Assembly (NCBI GenBank): GCA_024644775.1
Contig: JAHEHB010000016.1
Coordinates: 1-27,438, forward strand
Source: Deltaproteobacteria bacterium
Lineage (GTDB): Bacteria; Desulfobacterota; Desulfobacteria; Desulfobacterales; SURF-15
Direction of reading: 5' to 3'
DNA length: 27,438 nt
The notes below the pieces were generated by a model. It saw only the letters and a list, made by a program, of their open reading frames with translations, searched no databases and was not told where the DNA came from. A program made the position numbers and the translations under genes. This document shows, piece after piece, positions 1 through 8,089 of the stretch. Within the stretch, counting starts at the first letter, position 1. Each line of letters opens with the position of its first letter.

Positions 1-1043
1 TGTTCCCATTCCGTGAAGAAATCATTGGCCAACGCCTGCTCATCTTGCGTGACCTCTATGGGTGTTTTTACCGGAGACCAAATGAGTTTATTTGCGCTTA
101 GGATCTCCATCCATTCGGCATAGGTTTTTGTGACGAAGATTTTTTCGATGATTTGTACCAACGCTGCAGCATTCTCAGTACGTGTTTCCTGAGTCGCAAA
201 TTTTGGGTCATTTTCGAGTTCCGGGCGTTCAATTGCTTGGCAGAACCCCGGCCAATAATGTTGTGAGTTGGTCATTCCCAACATGATCCATCGGTTGTCG
301 CTGGTGGGGTATATATTTCGGATCGGGTTGCCCATGGTCTGTCGCTGAGGTCGCACTGAATCCTCGCCGGTTGCAAGACAACCGGAAATATCCGCACCGA
401 GAACCCAGGTAGCGGTGTTGAAAAGTGACACCTCCACCTCTTGACCTTCACCAGTGCGTTCCCGGATGAAAAGAGCAGCCATAATGCCGGCCAATAGGCT
501 TTGAGAGGAAATACTATCCCCATAAGCCGGTCGCGATATATTGGGGGCGCTGTTCTGATCATGCATAAGTTCCATAACTCCACTGCGCGCCCAAAACGCT
601 ACAGAGTCATATCCACCGGCGTTTTTTTCCGGACCGCGCTGTCCGTAACCGGTAAGGTTCGCATAGATAATCTTTGAATTGAGATTCGACAAGGCATCAT
701 AGGTAAGGTTGAATTTTTCCATCTCATAAGGCCGGAGATTGTTGAGAAAAACATCCGCATCGGCGCAAAGTTTGTGGATGATCGCCTGGCCTTCTGATGA
801 ACCCAGATTGACGGTAATGCTCTTTTTATTTCTATCCACATGTTCCCACAGGTAGTTGATATGAGAGGGGATGCCCCAACCTGACATGCCGTGTTTTACC
901 AAATGACGCTGATTATCTCCCCGATTCGGCGGTTCCACATGGATTACCTCTGCTCCCCAGCTACCCATAAGCATTCCAACCAGTGGCATTGCAAATGCAC
1001 CTCCGACCTCAACAACCTTAATTCCTTCAAGTCCTTTTGGCAT
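1..1043 (-). CDS. CaiB/BaiF-type class III CoA-transferase, 3' end outside window
   Basis: An uninterrupted minus-strand frame runs from the ATG at 1043 to the window edge (about 347 codons; the family is usually near 400 residues, so only the C-terminus is missing). It starts MPKGLEGIKVVEVGG and continues with GSWGAEVIHVEPP, the standard class III CoA-transferase N-terminus. TGYGQRGP (about 131-138), GYDSVAFWARSG (about 144-155) and RERTGEGQEVEVSLF (about 194-208) follow. The Asp in AYGDSISSQ (about residue 176) is at the place of the catalytic Asp that forms the aspartyl-CoA anhydride. The family moves CoA between carboxylic acids. The gene follows the CitE-like lyase by 11 bp, so it probably activates the acid which that lyase cleaves. 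The substrate cannot be read from the sequence. Family confidence is high. Confidence 0.93.
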   Translation of the reverse strand, partial: MPKGLEGIKVVEVGGAFAMPLVGMLMGSWGAEVIHVEPPNRGDNQRHLVKHGMSGWGIPSHINYLWEHVDRNKKSITVNLGSSEGQAIIHKLCADADVFLNNLRPYEMEKFNLTYDALSNLNSKIIYANLTGYGQRGPEKNAGGYDSVAFWARSGVMELMHDQNSAPNISRPAYGDSISSQSLLAGIMAALFIRERTGEGQEVEVSLFNTATWVLGADISGCLATGEDSVRPQRQTMGNPIRNIYPTSDNRWIMLGMTNSQHYWPGFCQAIERPELENDPKFATQETRTENAAALVQIIEKIFVTKTYAEWMEILSANKLIWSPVKTPIEVTQDEQALANDFFTEWE

Positions 1044-1054
1044 AAATCACTCCT

Positions 1055-1969
1055 TTAAAGTTTTGCCAGCGCCTCAGCTTTTTTCTGTTCCAGTGCTTCA
1101 ATGGCTTCGGCTTTCTCCAGAATTGATTTCACCCGATAGTAAATCGGAATATCCACCATATTTCCGTCGACATTCACCGAGGCGGTTCCACTATTGACAC
1201 CACTTTCAAAAGCCTCTGCGACGCGTCTGGCATAAGCGACCTTTTCCGCTGAGGGGGAAAAGACACGGTTGAGCACTGTCACTTGGTTTGGATGAATACA
1301 CGTTGCGCCTTCACAACCCACCTGCCTTGCCCGATCGGCTGAAAATTCAAAACCTTCCAGGTCACCAAAATTTCCGATGCTCCCCAGCAAACCCATGGGT
1401 TTTAACCCCAATGCCTTACATACGGTAACCACGCGGGAGACCGCATAAAAAATTTCTATTCCATCGGCCGAAGGCTCTACCCCCAGCTCCATGCAATAGT
1501 CTTCCATACCCACCGCCATGGACCGGATCCGCTTGCTCGACGCTGCTATGTCCTCCACCCTGAGCAGTCCGCGAGGCGTTTCAATGAGGATATGAAATTT
1601 GACGGGGTCGTTTGCAATACCCCTGTCACGTTCAAGCTGTTCGACCTGTTGCTCCAATTTGTGCACATCCTCAGGGGTTTCGACTTTCGGCAGTACGATT
1701 CCGTTCAGTCCGGGATGCACGGAAGCGTCCACGTCATCGGAAATTAATGGCAGGTATTTGTTAATACGCACCACAACACCGGCTCCCCCCCGGGCAACCA
1801 ACGGAATCGCGTCCTTGATCAACGTCCGGGCTTTCTCTTTTTCAGCAGGGGGTACTGCATCCTCCAAATCCAGCATAATTGCATCGGCATCTCTCAAATG
1901 TGCTTTTTCGACAAACTTGGGAATGTTTACCGGGACACTCAGTGTCGATCGTTGCACCTCTTTAAGCAT
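1055..1969 (-). CDS. HpcH/HpaI aldolase / citrate lyase beta (CitE-like) family CoA-ester lyase
   Basis: This 304-residue protein has the full CitE/malyl-CoA lyase pattern. It shows an N-terminal RSTLSVPVN (Arg8 would contact CoA), LDLEDAVP (33-40), VVVRIN with Arg68, LIETPRG with Glu130, and GMEDY with Asp157; Glu130 and Asp157 are the expected Mg ligands. CIHPNQV follows at 224-230. Such enzymes cleave malyl-, citramalyl- or related acyl-CoA esters into acetyl-CoA or propionyl-CoA plus glyoxylate or pyruvate. The ATG at 1969 is preceded by GGAGGA at about 8 bp. It lies between the TRAP permease dctM (93 bp upstream) and a CoA-transferase (11 bp downstream), on the same strand. It is therefore more likely a stand-alone CoA-ester lyase than a citrate lyase subunit, since no CitF or CitD is present. 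The exact substrate is unknown. Confidence 0.92.
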   Translation of the reverse strand: MLKEVQRSTLSVPVNIPKFVEKAHLRDADAIMLDLEDAVPPAEKEKARTLIKDAIPLVARGGAGVVVRINKYLPLISDDVDASVHPGLNGIVLPKVETPEDVHKLEQQVEQLERDRGIANDPVKFHILIETPRGLLRVEDIAASSKRIRSMAVGMEDYCMELGVEPSADGIEIFYAVSRVVTVCKALGLKPMGLLGSIGNFGDLEGFEFSADRARQVGCEGATCIHPNQVTVLNRVFSPSAEKVAYARRVAEAFESGVNSGTASVNVDGNMVDIPIYYRVKSILEKAEAIEALEQKKAEALAKL

Positions 1970-2062
1970 AGTGGATCTCCTCCTTAATTTTTAAAAAGTA
2001 AAATCCGATCTTCTAATGCGCGAACACGTTTACGTATCGGATGTTAAACTATCGTAATAAAT

Positions 2063-3346
2063 CTAATTGAATAGAAGCTCCGGAAGCCAGGTCGATATCG
2101 CCGGAATATACATCACCGCGGCAAGGACCGCGATTTCCACCAGAAGAAACGGAACAACTTCCTTAATCACCTTCAGCAAAGGCGCTTCAGACATATCTGA
2201 AATCATGAACAAGATGATTCCCACCGGTGGGGTGAGCAGCGCGATCCCCATGCAAAGGACAAATACGGCTGAGAAATGATAGGGATCTAACCCAATCTTT
2301 TCGATCAGAGGAAGCATGACCGGAACAAAGATAAAGACCATTGCAATAACATCCAGCCCGCAACCGATGATGAGCAGTGCAAGGACCAGCAACGTCAGTA
2401 CCATGTACTTGTTGGTGCTGATGGAAAGAATGACGTCCGTCAGCTGATTTGCAATCCCTGTATTGACCAGCACCCAGCCGAAAAAACTTGCTGTGGCCAA
2501 AATAATCAATAGATTTCCCACACTGACGGCGGAATCCCTAACCGTCGTCCAAAATGTGCGAAGCGTAATGTCCTTGTAACAAAAACTGAGCACCACCCCG
2601 TAAATACAAGCCAAAACTCCGGTTTCGGTTACGGTGACCACACCGAAAACGATACCACAAACCACGATCAACGGCATAATGAGGACAAAAAACCCGTCGA
2701 TCGATGCCCGGACGACCGTACGAAAGTCGGCCCGCTGTTCCTCCTTGGGGTAGTTGCGTTTTTTGCTTATGATGTAAGAAACAGCCAAAAGCGCGAATCC
2801 CAGCAGGAGCCCCGGGATCGCCCCGGCTAAAAAAAGTTTTCCAATTGGCATCTCCTGCATTACTCCGATTAATATCATGGGAATGCTGGGAGGAATAATA
2901 TGGCCGATCGTTGAAGAGGATCCCGTCACCGCCGCTGAAAACTCCGGCGAGTAGCCGTCTTTTTTCATGGCAGGGATGAGCACGCTCCCGATTGCGGAAG
3001 TGTCCGAGACACAAGAGCCGGAGATGCCGGAAAAGAACATGCTGGCCATTACATTAATCAATGCAAGGCTTCCGGTAACATGACCGACAATAACGCGTGA
3101 AAAATCTATCAATCGCAGGGTCAGGCCGCCTGTCGACATAATCGCGCCTGCAAAAAAGAAAAACGGAATGGCCATCAAACCATAACTTTCGCATCCAAGA
3201 ACCATTCGGTTCGGAAGCATGATGAGCATATCCATCTGTCCTGAAACGAGAAGATAGAAGACAGCGGATGTCCCCATGGCAAAGGTGATGGGAAGACCTA
3301 TGATCATCAGCAAAAAAAGCCCGCCAAACAGGATTAAAAGGTCCAT
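2063..3346 (-). CDS. dctM: TRAP transporter large permease, DctM
   Basis: This 427-residue integral membrane protein is the large subunit of a tripartite ATP-independent periplasmic transporter and has the usual family length. It begins MDLLILFGGLFLLMIIGLPITFAMG and contains PFFFFAGAIM, SGSCVSDTSAIGSVLIPAM and STIGHIIPPSIPMILIG, all typical DctM motifs. It carries the Na+-driven translocation path for a substrate handed over by DctP. I chose the ATG at 3346 because GGGAG lies about 10 bp upstream. A TTG at 3355 would overlap the dctQ stop but sits almost on top of that SD. With the ATG, dctQ ends 5 bp upstream, so the pair is probably translationally coupled. Confidence 0.96.
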   Translation of the reverse strand: MDLLILFGGLFLLMIIGLPITFAMGTSAVFYLLVSGQMDMLIMLPNRMVLGCESYGLMAIPFFFFAGAIMSTGGLTLRLIDFSRVIVGHVTGSLALINVMASMFFSGISGSCVSDTSAIGSVLIPAMKKDGYSPEFSAAVTGSSSTIGHIIPPSIPMILIGVMQEMPIGKLFLAGAIPGLLLGFALLAVSYIISKKRNYPKEEQRADFRTVVRASIDGFFVLIMPLIVVCGIVFGVVTVTETGVLACIYGVVLSFCYKDITLRTFWTTVRDSAVSVGNLLIILATASFFGWVLVNTGIANQLTDVILSISTNKYMVLTLLVLALLIIGCGLDVIAMVFIFVPVMLPLIEKIGLDPYHFSAVFVLCMGIALLTPPVGIILFMISDMSEAPLLKVIKEVVPFLLVEIAVLAAVMYIPAISTWLPELLFN

Positions 3347-3351
3347 TTCAG

Positions 3352-3843
3352 TCAATCTCCCTTCGTCTGAGTCCTGCCGGACGCAAAAAATGGCCTCAGC
3401 TGTCCGATTAACCGCCGCAATAGATAAATACCCATCAAGGTGCCAACAATTGGAGCAACGGCAAAAAGAATGCTGCGTGGAAAGGGGAGGGCATCATATA
3501 TGCCCGTTTTTTGAAAATTCATTACTTTGACGCCGTAATAAACAACCAGAATCATCAAACCGATTGATATGATGCTGAGCAGCGGCATCAGAAATCGTTT
3601 TATGAAAAGGGGAAGATATTTTTCGGCCAACTCGATGCGGATCTCACGCTCATCCCGAATACCGGCCGTGCCTCCCAACCAAACTAAATACACAAAAAGA
3701 AATAACGAAACCTCCAGCGGCCAAAGAAGGGGACGGTTTAATATATACCGGTAAAAAACCTGAAGGGCCACAATGAAGACCATTGATATGAGGCTGCTTG
3801 CAGCCAGAAAATCAATCAGACGATCTAATGTTTTCCAGAACAC
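3352..3843 (-). CDS. dctQ: TRAP transporter small permease, DctQ
   Basis: This is a four-helix membrane protein of 163 residues if started at the GTG at 3843. It contains MVFIVALQVFYRYILNRPLLW, EVSLFLFVYLVWLGG and DEREIRIEL, the typical DctQ signature. The frame stays open upstream to a GTG at 3894 and an ATG at 3885, but these lie in or beside an inverted repeat and have no SD. The GTG at 3843 has GAGGAGGG about 8 bp upstream and gives the normal family length and N-terminus (FWKTLDRLIDFL). It sits between dctP and dctM on the same strand and would pair with DctM in the membrane. Confidence 0.93.
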   Translation of the reverse strand: MFWKTLDRLIDFLAASSLISMVFIVALQVFYRYILNRPLLWPLEVSLFLFVYLVWLGGTAGIRDEREIRIELAEKYLPLFIKRFLMPLLSIISIGLMILVVYYGVKVMNFQKTGIYDALPFPRSILFAVAPIVGTLMGIYLLRRLIGQLRPFFASGRTQTKGD

Positions 3844-3887
3844 AATAGAGCCCTCCTCGTCAACGCGGTTTGAATAGCGCTCCATTG

Positions 3888-3914
3888 GAGCCACAGCATA
3901 CCGCTGTGGCTCCG
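3888..3914 (-). repeat. Inverted repeat between dctP and dctQ
   Basis: Two perfect 11-bp arms (GGAGCCACAGC and GCTGTGGCTCC) are separated by 5 nt, just after the dctP stop and before the dctQ SD. No T-run follows in the minus-strand direction, so this is not a classical intrinsic terminator. The position after a binding-protein gene and before permease genes suggests an mRNA 3'-end stabiliser or a partial terminator. Confidence 0.7.
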
Positions 3915-3934
3915 GAATCTAATTTCATATGATT

Positions 3935-4942
3935 TTATCGAAATTCTGCAAGCTGCTTCTGCACTCTATCCATGAATCCTTTGTCCCAGAGTACGCCGTC
4001 GAATTTGACCCAAACTTTTTTTCCAATTTCTTCAAACGCTGCCTTATCAACGTCCAGGATTGTCATGCCTTTTTCTTCCAACTCCTTATAGGCGATATTC
4101 TGGTACTCATCAAAAGTCTTGTTACTATAGTCTGCTGCAACATCACATCCTTCAATGATTACTTTTTTCAGGCTGTCCGGCAATTTCTTCCATTTTGCCG
4201 CACTGGCATATAGAATATGAGCACCCAGGGCATGGTCCAGTTTCATGTAGTATTTCTGGACCGCATAAAAACCGTTCGGTTGCACGATATCGATGCCGTT
4301 GTCCTGGCCGACCACGACACCGGTTTTCAGTGCCGTAAAGAGTTCGGTAAAGGGCATGGGGGTTGGATTTGCACCGCATTCTTGAAAAAATGCGCGGATG
4401 GATTTCATGCCGGGAACCCTTATCTTTAACCCTTCCATATCTTTGGGTGTACGAATCGGTGTGTTTGTGGTGGTCAGGGCGCGTGGCGGACGATAGCCGG
4501 TGTAGCCGATAACGCTTATGCCGCCTTTTTCAAGCCAGGAAGACATCTCTTGGGCCAGTGGTGATTTGAGAAATTTTCTATATTCTTCGGCAGAACGAAA
4601 CACGTACGGTGAAGCCGTGGCGTTGAAGTTCTTCCCTTCCTTTACGAGAGTCGGCGAGTTATTCGTGTGCAGCGCAAAATCCAGGGTGCCCATCTTCATC
4701 TGTTGAAACTGCTCACGTGCCGGTCCCAGCTGGCCGCCGGGAAACAAACGAAGAACATATTCTCCATTGGTTTTTTCTTTCACATACGCGGCTAATTTTT
4801 CTGCGGCTTGGAATGGAATCGATTTTCCGGAGACTTCCAGACCGACTCTATAAACCTGTTCCGCAAACGCCGGTTGCGAGGTAAATGCAAGAACAACCGC
4901 AATGACTACCAAACTGAAAATAAATCCGTTTCTCTTTCTCAT
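3935..4942 (-). CDS. dctP: TRAP transporter periplasmic solute-binding protein, DctP
   Basis: This is a 335-residue secreted protein. I place the start at the ATG at 4942, because AAAGGAGGA lies just upstream and a clean signal peptide follows (MRKRNG, a hydrophobic stretch, then QPAFA-E with cleavage near residue 25). The longer open frame up to 5110 has no SD and low-complexity sequence. Mature-protein motifs are AAEKLAAYVKEKTNGEY, RLFPGGQLGPAREQ, MEGLKIRVPG (with the Arg that binds substrate carboxylate in most DctP proteins) and PMPFTELFTALKTGVVVGQDN. It captures an organic acid in the periplasm and passes it to DctQM. As first gene of the operon it is followed by an inverted repeat. Confidence 0.95.
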   Translation of the reverse strand: MRKRNGFIFSLVVIAVVLAFTSQPAFAEQVYRVGLEVSGKSIPFQAAEKLAAYVKEKTNGEYVLRLFPGGQLGPAREQFQQMKMGTLDFALHTNNSPTLVKEGKNFNATASPYVFRSAEEYRKFLKSPLAQEMSSWLEKGGISVIGYTGYRPPRALTTTNTPIRTPKDMEGLKIRVPGMKSIRAFFQECGANPTPMPFTELFTALKTGVVVGQDNGIDIVQPNGFYAVQKYYMKLDHALGAHILYASAAKWKKLPDSLKKVIIEGCDVAADYSNKTFDEYQNIAYKELEEKGMTILDVDKAAFEEIGKKVWVKFDGVLWDKGFMDRVQKQLAEFR

Positions 4943-5580
4943 AATCTCCTCCTTTTTGTTGTGAGTGATTGGAAAAATGCCCAATAGATTATCGGACATT
5001 TCGATACTCATGGTACCCACATCCACATGGAATGATGGAATGGTGAGGTATTGGAATAATGGGTTGAAAATGGATACCTTCTGTATTTGAATCAAGAGTT
5101 TTGAGATCAATTTTTACTATTTCTTCATGAATATTCTTTTAGATTCCGGGAATTACCGCGCCTTCGTTGCATACATTCACATCCCGCAGCGGGCGGGATG
5201 CGCAGCGGGAATCGCCGCAATATGATAACGGATATGGGTTGCGTGGCGGAGCATCAGTTTCACTTAGATTGAAGGTTATCTTCCCATTGTTTATCGGCTT
5301 GTTTTTTTTGAAGCGATTCAATCAGTTTGAGCAGCTTGTTTTCAACCCTATAGTACAATTGGTCCAAACGCTCGTAACCCCCCTTCTGTGATTTGTTGAG
5401 CGTAATTGCAATTTAGTACTTATGCGCTTTGGCTTTGTCAATATTTTTTTTAGAATTCTCGCCATCGAAGGTTGAAAACATAATTTCTTAACAGTAATGG
5501 TTAAGTAAGCCTTTAAAGGATCGACTCACGGTTTGTCAGATCCATCATGAATTTAATCGACAGAACAGATACTTAAGGGT
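4943..5580. other. Long non-coding region upstream of dctP
   Basis: I find no convincing gene here. The short frames (for example 5139-5321 minus) match nothing I know. The region holds a candidate minus-strand promoter at 5413-5441, a small GC-rich inverted repeat at 5181-5199 (ATCCCGC, 5 nt, GCGGGAT), and three copies of TGGAAT at 5028-5057. If the promoter is used, dctP would have a leader of about 460 nt. Confidence 0.5.
5413..5441 (-). promoter_or_regulatory. Candidate sigma70-type promoter for the dctPQM operon
   Basis: On the minus strand a perfect TTGACA (top strand 5436-5441) is followed after 17 bp by TACTAA (5413-5418), a weak -10 match. It points toward dctP, about 470 bp away. 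The spacing is right, but the -10 is poor and the leader long. Confidence 0.3.
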
Positions 5581-5713
5581 ATTCATATATCTATTGTGAT
5601 TTTGTTTCTCGGGGCTTTTATCGATGGTATTCCAAAGGAATTGGAGGAGGCGGCCGGGAAGAATGGATACCTATGTATGACGGCCGGTGCTTTGAAAGGA
5701 TGGCAGATACCCT
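5557..5713 (+). pseudogene. Fragment of a sugar ABC transporter permease (MalG family)
   Basis: In the frame of 5581-5670 the translation is a hydrophobic run (ISIVILFLGAFI) followed by DGIPKELEEAAGKNG. This is the cytoplasmic EAA loop of CUT1 permeases. The intact permease at 8090-8929 has IPRELEEAARMDG at the same place. The frame is closed by TAA at 5554-5556 just upstream, and after the EAA loop the sequence stops resembling a permease and leads into the nucleoside hydrolase start at 5714. Only about 30 residues of roughly 280 survive. I read it as the remnant of a deleted ABC operon. There is no start codon or SD for it. Confidence 0.65.
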
Positions 5714-6127
5714 ATGGGACGATTGCTTCTGATAGATACCGATATCGGAATAGATGTCGATGATGCATACGGTGTTGCATTAGCCGCACTCAGCAATGAG
5801 CTAGAACTAATAGGTATAACGACGGTATATGGAAATGTGAAAAACCGTGTTCGGATTGCTCAGGAGCTGTTAAGATTGTGTGAGAGACCGGACATACCCG
5901 TTGTAGCAGGATCCCCAAAACCTTTGGGAGGCGGACCGTTTCCACTCAATCCCCGGTATCTGCTCAGTTGGAAAGAGGGTGGACACGAGGGAAGAGGTAT
6001 TCTTGATGAGTACGATCAACCTGCTGTATCTATACCACCGATACATGGGTCGATATTCATGATCGAGGCTCTTCGCCAGGCTAAGAGGCCGGTATCTCAA
6101 CTGATTGAAGAATGGAAAGACCGATGA
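5714..6127 (+). pseudogene. Truncated inosine/uridine-preferring nucleoside hydrolase (N-terminal part)
   Basis: This 137-residue frame starts MGRLLLIDTDIGIDVDDAYG. The DTD at 8-10 and DVDDA at 14-18 are the Ca-binding, ribose-binding cluster of nucleoside hydrolases. ITTVYGNV (35-42) is the second family motif, and HGSIFMIEAL (111-120) matches the middle of the fold. After about residue 125 the homology stops and the frame ends in QLIEEWKDR. The family is near 310 residues, so the part with the catalytic His and the last Asp is missing. The most likely cause is an internal deletion. The stop overlaps the ATG of the next gene (ATGA at 6124-6127), so translation of the stub could still drive that gene. 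Activity as a hydrolase is not expected. Confidence 0.75.
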
Positions 6128-6729
6128 ATCTGTTTAAAAACTGTACCGGAAAAAGCCTGGCAAACGGGTTGGCATGGGTAAACGAACCGGCTGTATGGGA
6201 GTTTCATCATGGGGAGCTTAGCATAACACCGGACGGGGAAACCGATGTGTTCCGGAAATACGGACAACCGTCCAGGGACAGCGCCTGCTTTTTATACACC
6301 CGGGTCCAAGGCGATTTTACCCTGATATCGAAAATTAGGGTGGATTCCAAGGCTTTTGCCGATGCCGGGGCGATCACCATTCGAAGCGATGAAACCCTGT
6401 GGGCCAAATTGTGTATCGAGCGGAGTCCATTGGGCGAGATGTCCATTGTTTCGGTGGTAACCAACACCTGGTCGGACGATGCAAACAACGAATTGCTGAT
6501 AACACCGGAAGCCTTCCTTCGGATTACACGGATAGGGGGCGTTGTGGGAATGCACTACAGCATCGACGGAAAAATCTGGCGGTTTGCCCGCACCTTCGGT
6601 CTCCAATGGCCGGAGTCGGTAATGGTCGGCGTTCAGGCGCAGGCGCCGGTCCGTGGCGGTTGTCGGGTGGTCGTTGAAGAGCTGAACCTGTCCAGACAGG
6701 TGGTCACGAATTTTCGAAGCGGCGAGTAG
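6124..6729 (+). CDS. DUF1349-type concanavalin-like beta-sandwich protein
   Basis: This 201-residue protein (MNLFKNCTGKSLANG start) resembles the DUF1349 family, also named regulation-of-enolase-protein-1-like. Supporting stretches are LAWVNEPAVWEFHHGELSI, TPDGETDVFRKYG, GDFTLISKIRVDSKAFADAGA, WAKLCIERSPLGEMSIVSVVT and GGVVGMHYSIDGKIWRFAR. The pattern is that of a lectin/glucanase-like jelly roll. No signal peptide is visible, so it should be cytoplasmic. Members are often near carbohydrate genes, but their function is poorly defined. The ATG at 6124 overlaps the stop of the truncated hydrolase; a longer start at 6112 is possible. It converges on the dehydrogenase at 6844. Confidence 0.75.
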   Translation: MNLFKNCTGKSLANGLAWVNEPAVWEFHHGELSITPDGETDVFRKYGQPSRDSACFLYTRVQGDFTLISKIRVDSKAFADAGAITIRSDETLWAKLCIERSPLGEMSIVSVVTNTWSDDANNELLITPEAFLRITRIGGVVGMHYSIDGKIWRFARTFGLQWPESVMVGVQAQAPVRGGCRVVVEELNLSRQVVTNFRSGE

Positions 6730-6843
6730 CTCCGGCACACCCCGTGCCGGGGAACCCATCATCGAAGACCGACGCTGTACAACCGGCACGGTTTTCTCCC
6801 AAACGAATCGAATCGACAGCCCGCTTGAGGTATCCGGATCGTT

Positions 6844-7869
6844 TCAGGGAACCACGATACCCTTTATGTAGCCGTCCACCCCGGTTTCGGCCGTCTCAAA
6901 GCCTTTATTGGTCTCCTCGAGATTGAATTCATGGGTAATGATGGTGTTTAGGGGGAGGATCTCCTGGGTGTATCCCCACAGCGCCCGTCTCTGGTCTTCT
7001 TTGTAATCGGATGAATACCAGGGATGGGTGGAGTGGAGTATGGGGGATTTGAACATGAGCTTATACCCCAGGGAAGAATTGAACACCTGATCATCAGCGT
7101 AGAGCGACGGAATCAGGATCTTTCCCCGCCCTTCGAACCCTTTGGGGCTGATGGGCCGGATGATGTCACAGGCAAACTCCAGACCGGCCAGTCTTCCGGT
7201 GAACTCGATGACCACGTCGACCCCGTTTCCCCGGGTCAGCTCTTTGATCTCGGACAGCACATCCCCCATTTTGGGGTTCAGGATCCGGGTGGCCCCCATT
7301 TTCTTGGCCAGTTCGAGACGCGATTCCATCAAATCCACGGCAATCAGTTCCCGTACGGCACTCCGTCTCAGACCGGCCAGGGTCATCAGCCCCATCATAC
7401 CGGAGCCGATGACGGCCACCGTGTCACCGTACTCCGGGTTGGCGGCCCGCAGGATATTGGAAATACAGGTCAGGGGTTCGATGAGACAGTATTTCGAATC
7501 CGTTACCGTGTCAGGTAACTTGATCAAGGTGGCCGGGTCGGCATAGGCGTGGGTGGCAAATACAGCCCGGGCGGCACCCCCCACACGATCTCCGGGTCTA
7601 AAATCCTTAACCCCGGACCCAACATCCTCGATGATCCCGGACGGTTCATGCCCGATCTCGAAGGGGTATTTCAGATCGGTATCCATGTAGGGGATCCCTT
7701 CCGGAGTCCGGTTGATGCGGCTTTCTCCGTGGTATGCCGGCATGTCGGAATGACATAGACCGGAGGACACGATGCGCAGCAGCACCTCGTTTTCTTTAAG
7801 GGGCCGGATGGGTTCCTCAACAATTTCGAACTGTTTGGGCGCTACGAGTTTTGCGGCTTTTCGTTTCAT
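6844..7869 (-). CDS. Zinc-type medium-chain alcohol/polyol dehydrogenase
   Basis: This 341-residue medium-chain dehydrogenase is probably NAD(P)-dependent. Expected catalytic zinc residues are visible: Cys39 in GLCHSDM, His74-Glu75 in GHEPSG, and Glu131 in IEPLTC. The nucleotide-binding motif is VIGSGMMG (153-160), with Asp179 in AVDLMES at the end of the next strand. The usual four-Cys structural zinc lobe is absent: GDRVGGAARAVF runs straight into the substrate domain. It lies 220 bp after the sugar ABC permease on the same strand, so an imported sugar or polyol derivative is the likely substrate. The ATG at 7869 has GGAG about 12 bp upstream, which is somewhat far. Family assignment is firm; the substrate is not known. 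Confidence 0.92.
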   Translation of the reverse strand: MKRKAAKLVAPKQFEIVEEPIRPLKENEVLLRIVSSGLCHSDMPAYHGESRINRTPEGIPYMDTDLKYPFEIGHEPSGIIEDVGSGVKDFRPGDRVGGAARAVFATHAYADPATLIKLPDTVTDSKYCLIEPLTCISNILRAANPEYGDTVAVIGSGMMGLMTLAGLRRSAVRELIAVDLMESRLELAKKMGATRILNPKMGDVLSEIKELTRGNGVDVVIEFTGRLAGLEFACDIIRPISPKGFEGRGKILIPSLYADDQVFNSSLGYKLMFKSPILHSTHPWYSSDYKEDQRRALWGYTQEILPLNTIITHEFNLEETNKGFETAETGVDGYIKGIVVP

Positions 7870-8089
7870 ACAGGGTATATCTCCTATCCTGATTTAAATA
7901 TATCGGGGGGACGATCTTGTCCCGGGTCCACTGTTTTCGCATGCAATATTTTACTGGGCGGCCAAAGCAACCATACGCCGGCGAATTCCATTGATATCCC
8001 GTTGCTTGTCGAAGCGAAGCGAAGATCTATCTTATCGGGGCAGCGGGGTAGTTCATTTTCTGTTTGTGCCGGATGATGTGTCGGAAGGC

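Noticed and set aside
272..841. Two minus-strand frames (272-583 and 599-841) as separate small genes
   Set aside because: They are out of frame with the class III CoA-transferase that covers 1-1043 and show no family motifs.
3352..3894. dctQ start at GTG 3894 or ATG 3885
   Set aside because: Both lie in or beside the inverted repeat without an SD. GTG 3843 has a strong SD and gives the usual N-terminus.
3935..5110. dctP start at 5110
   Set aside because: It would put 56 residues before a perfect signal peptide. The SD and signal peptide support the ATG at 4942.
5139..5321. 60-residue minus-strand frame upstream of dctP
   Set aside because: No SD, no recognisable homology, and its composition follows the local GC-rich inverted repeat.
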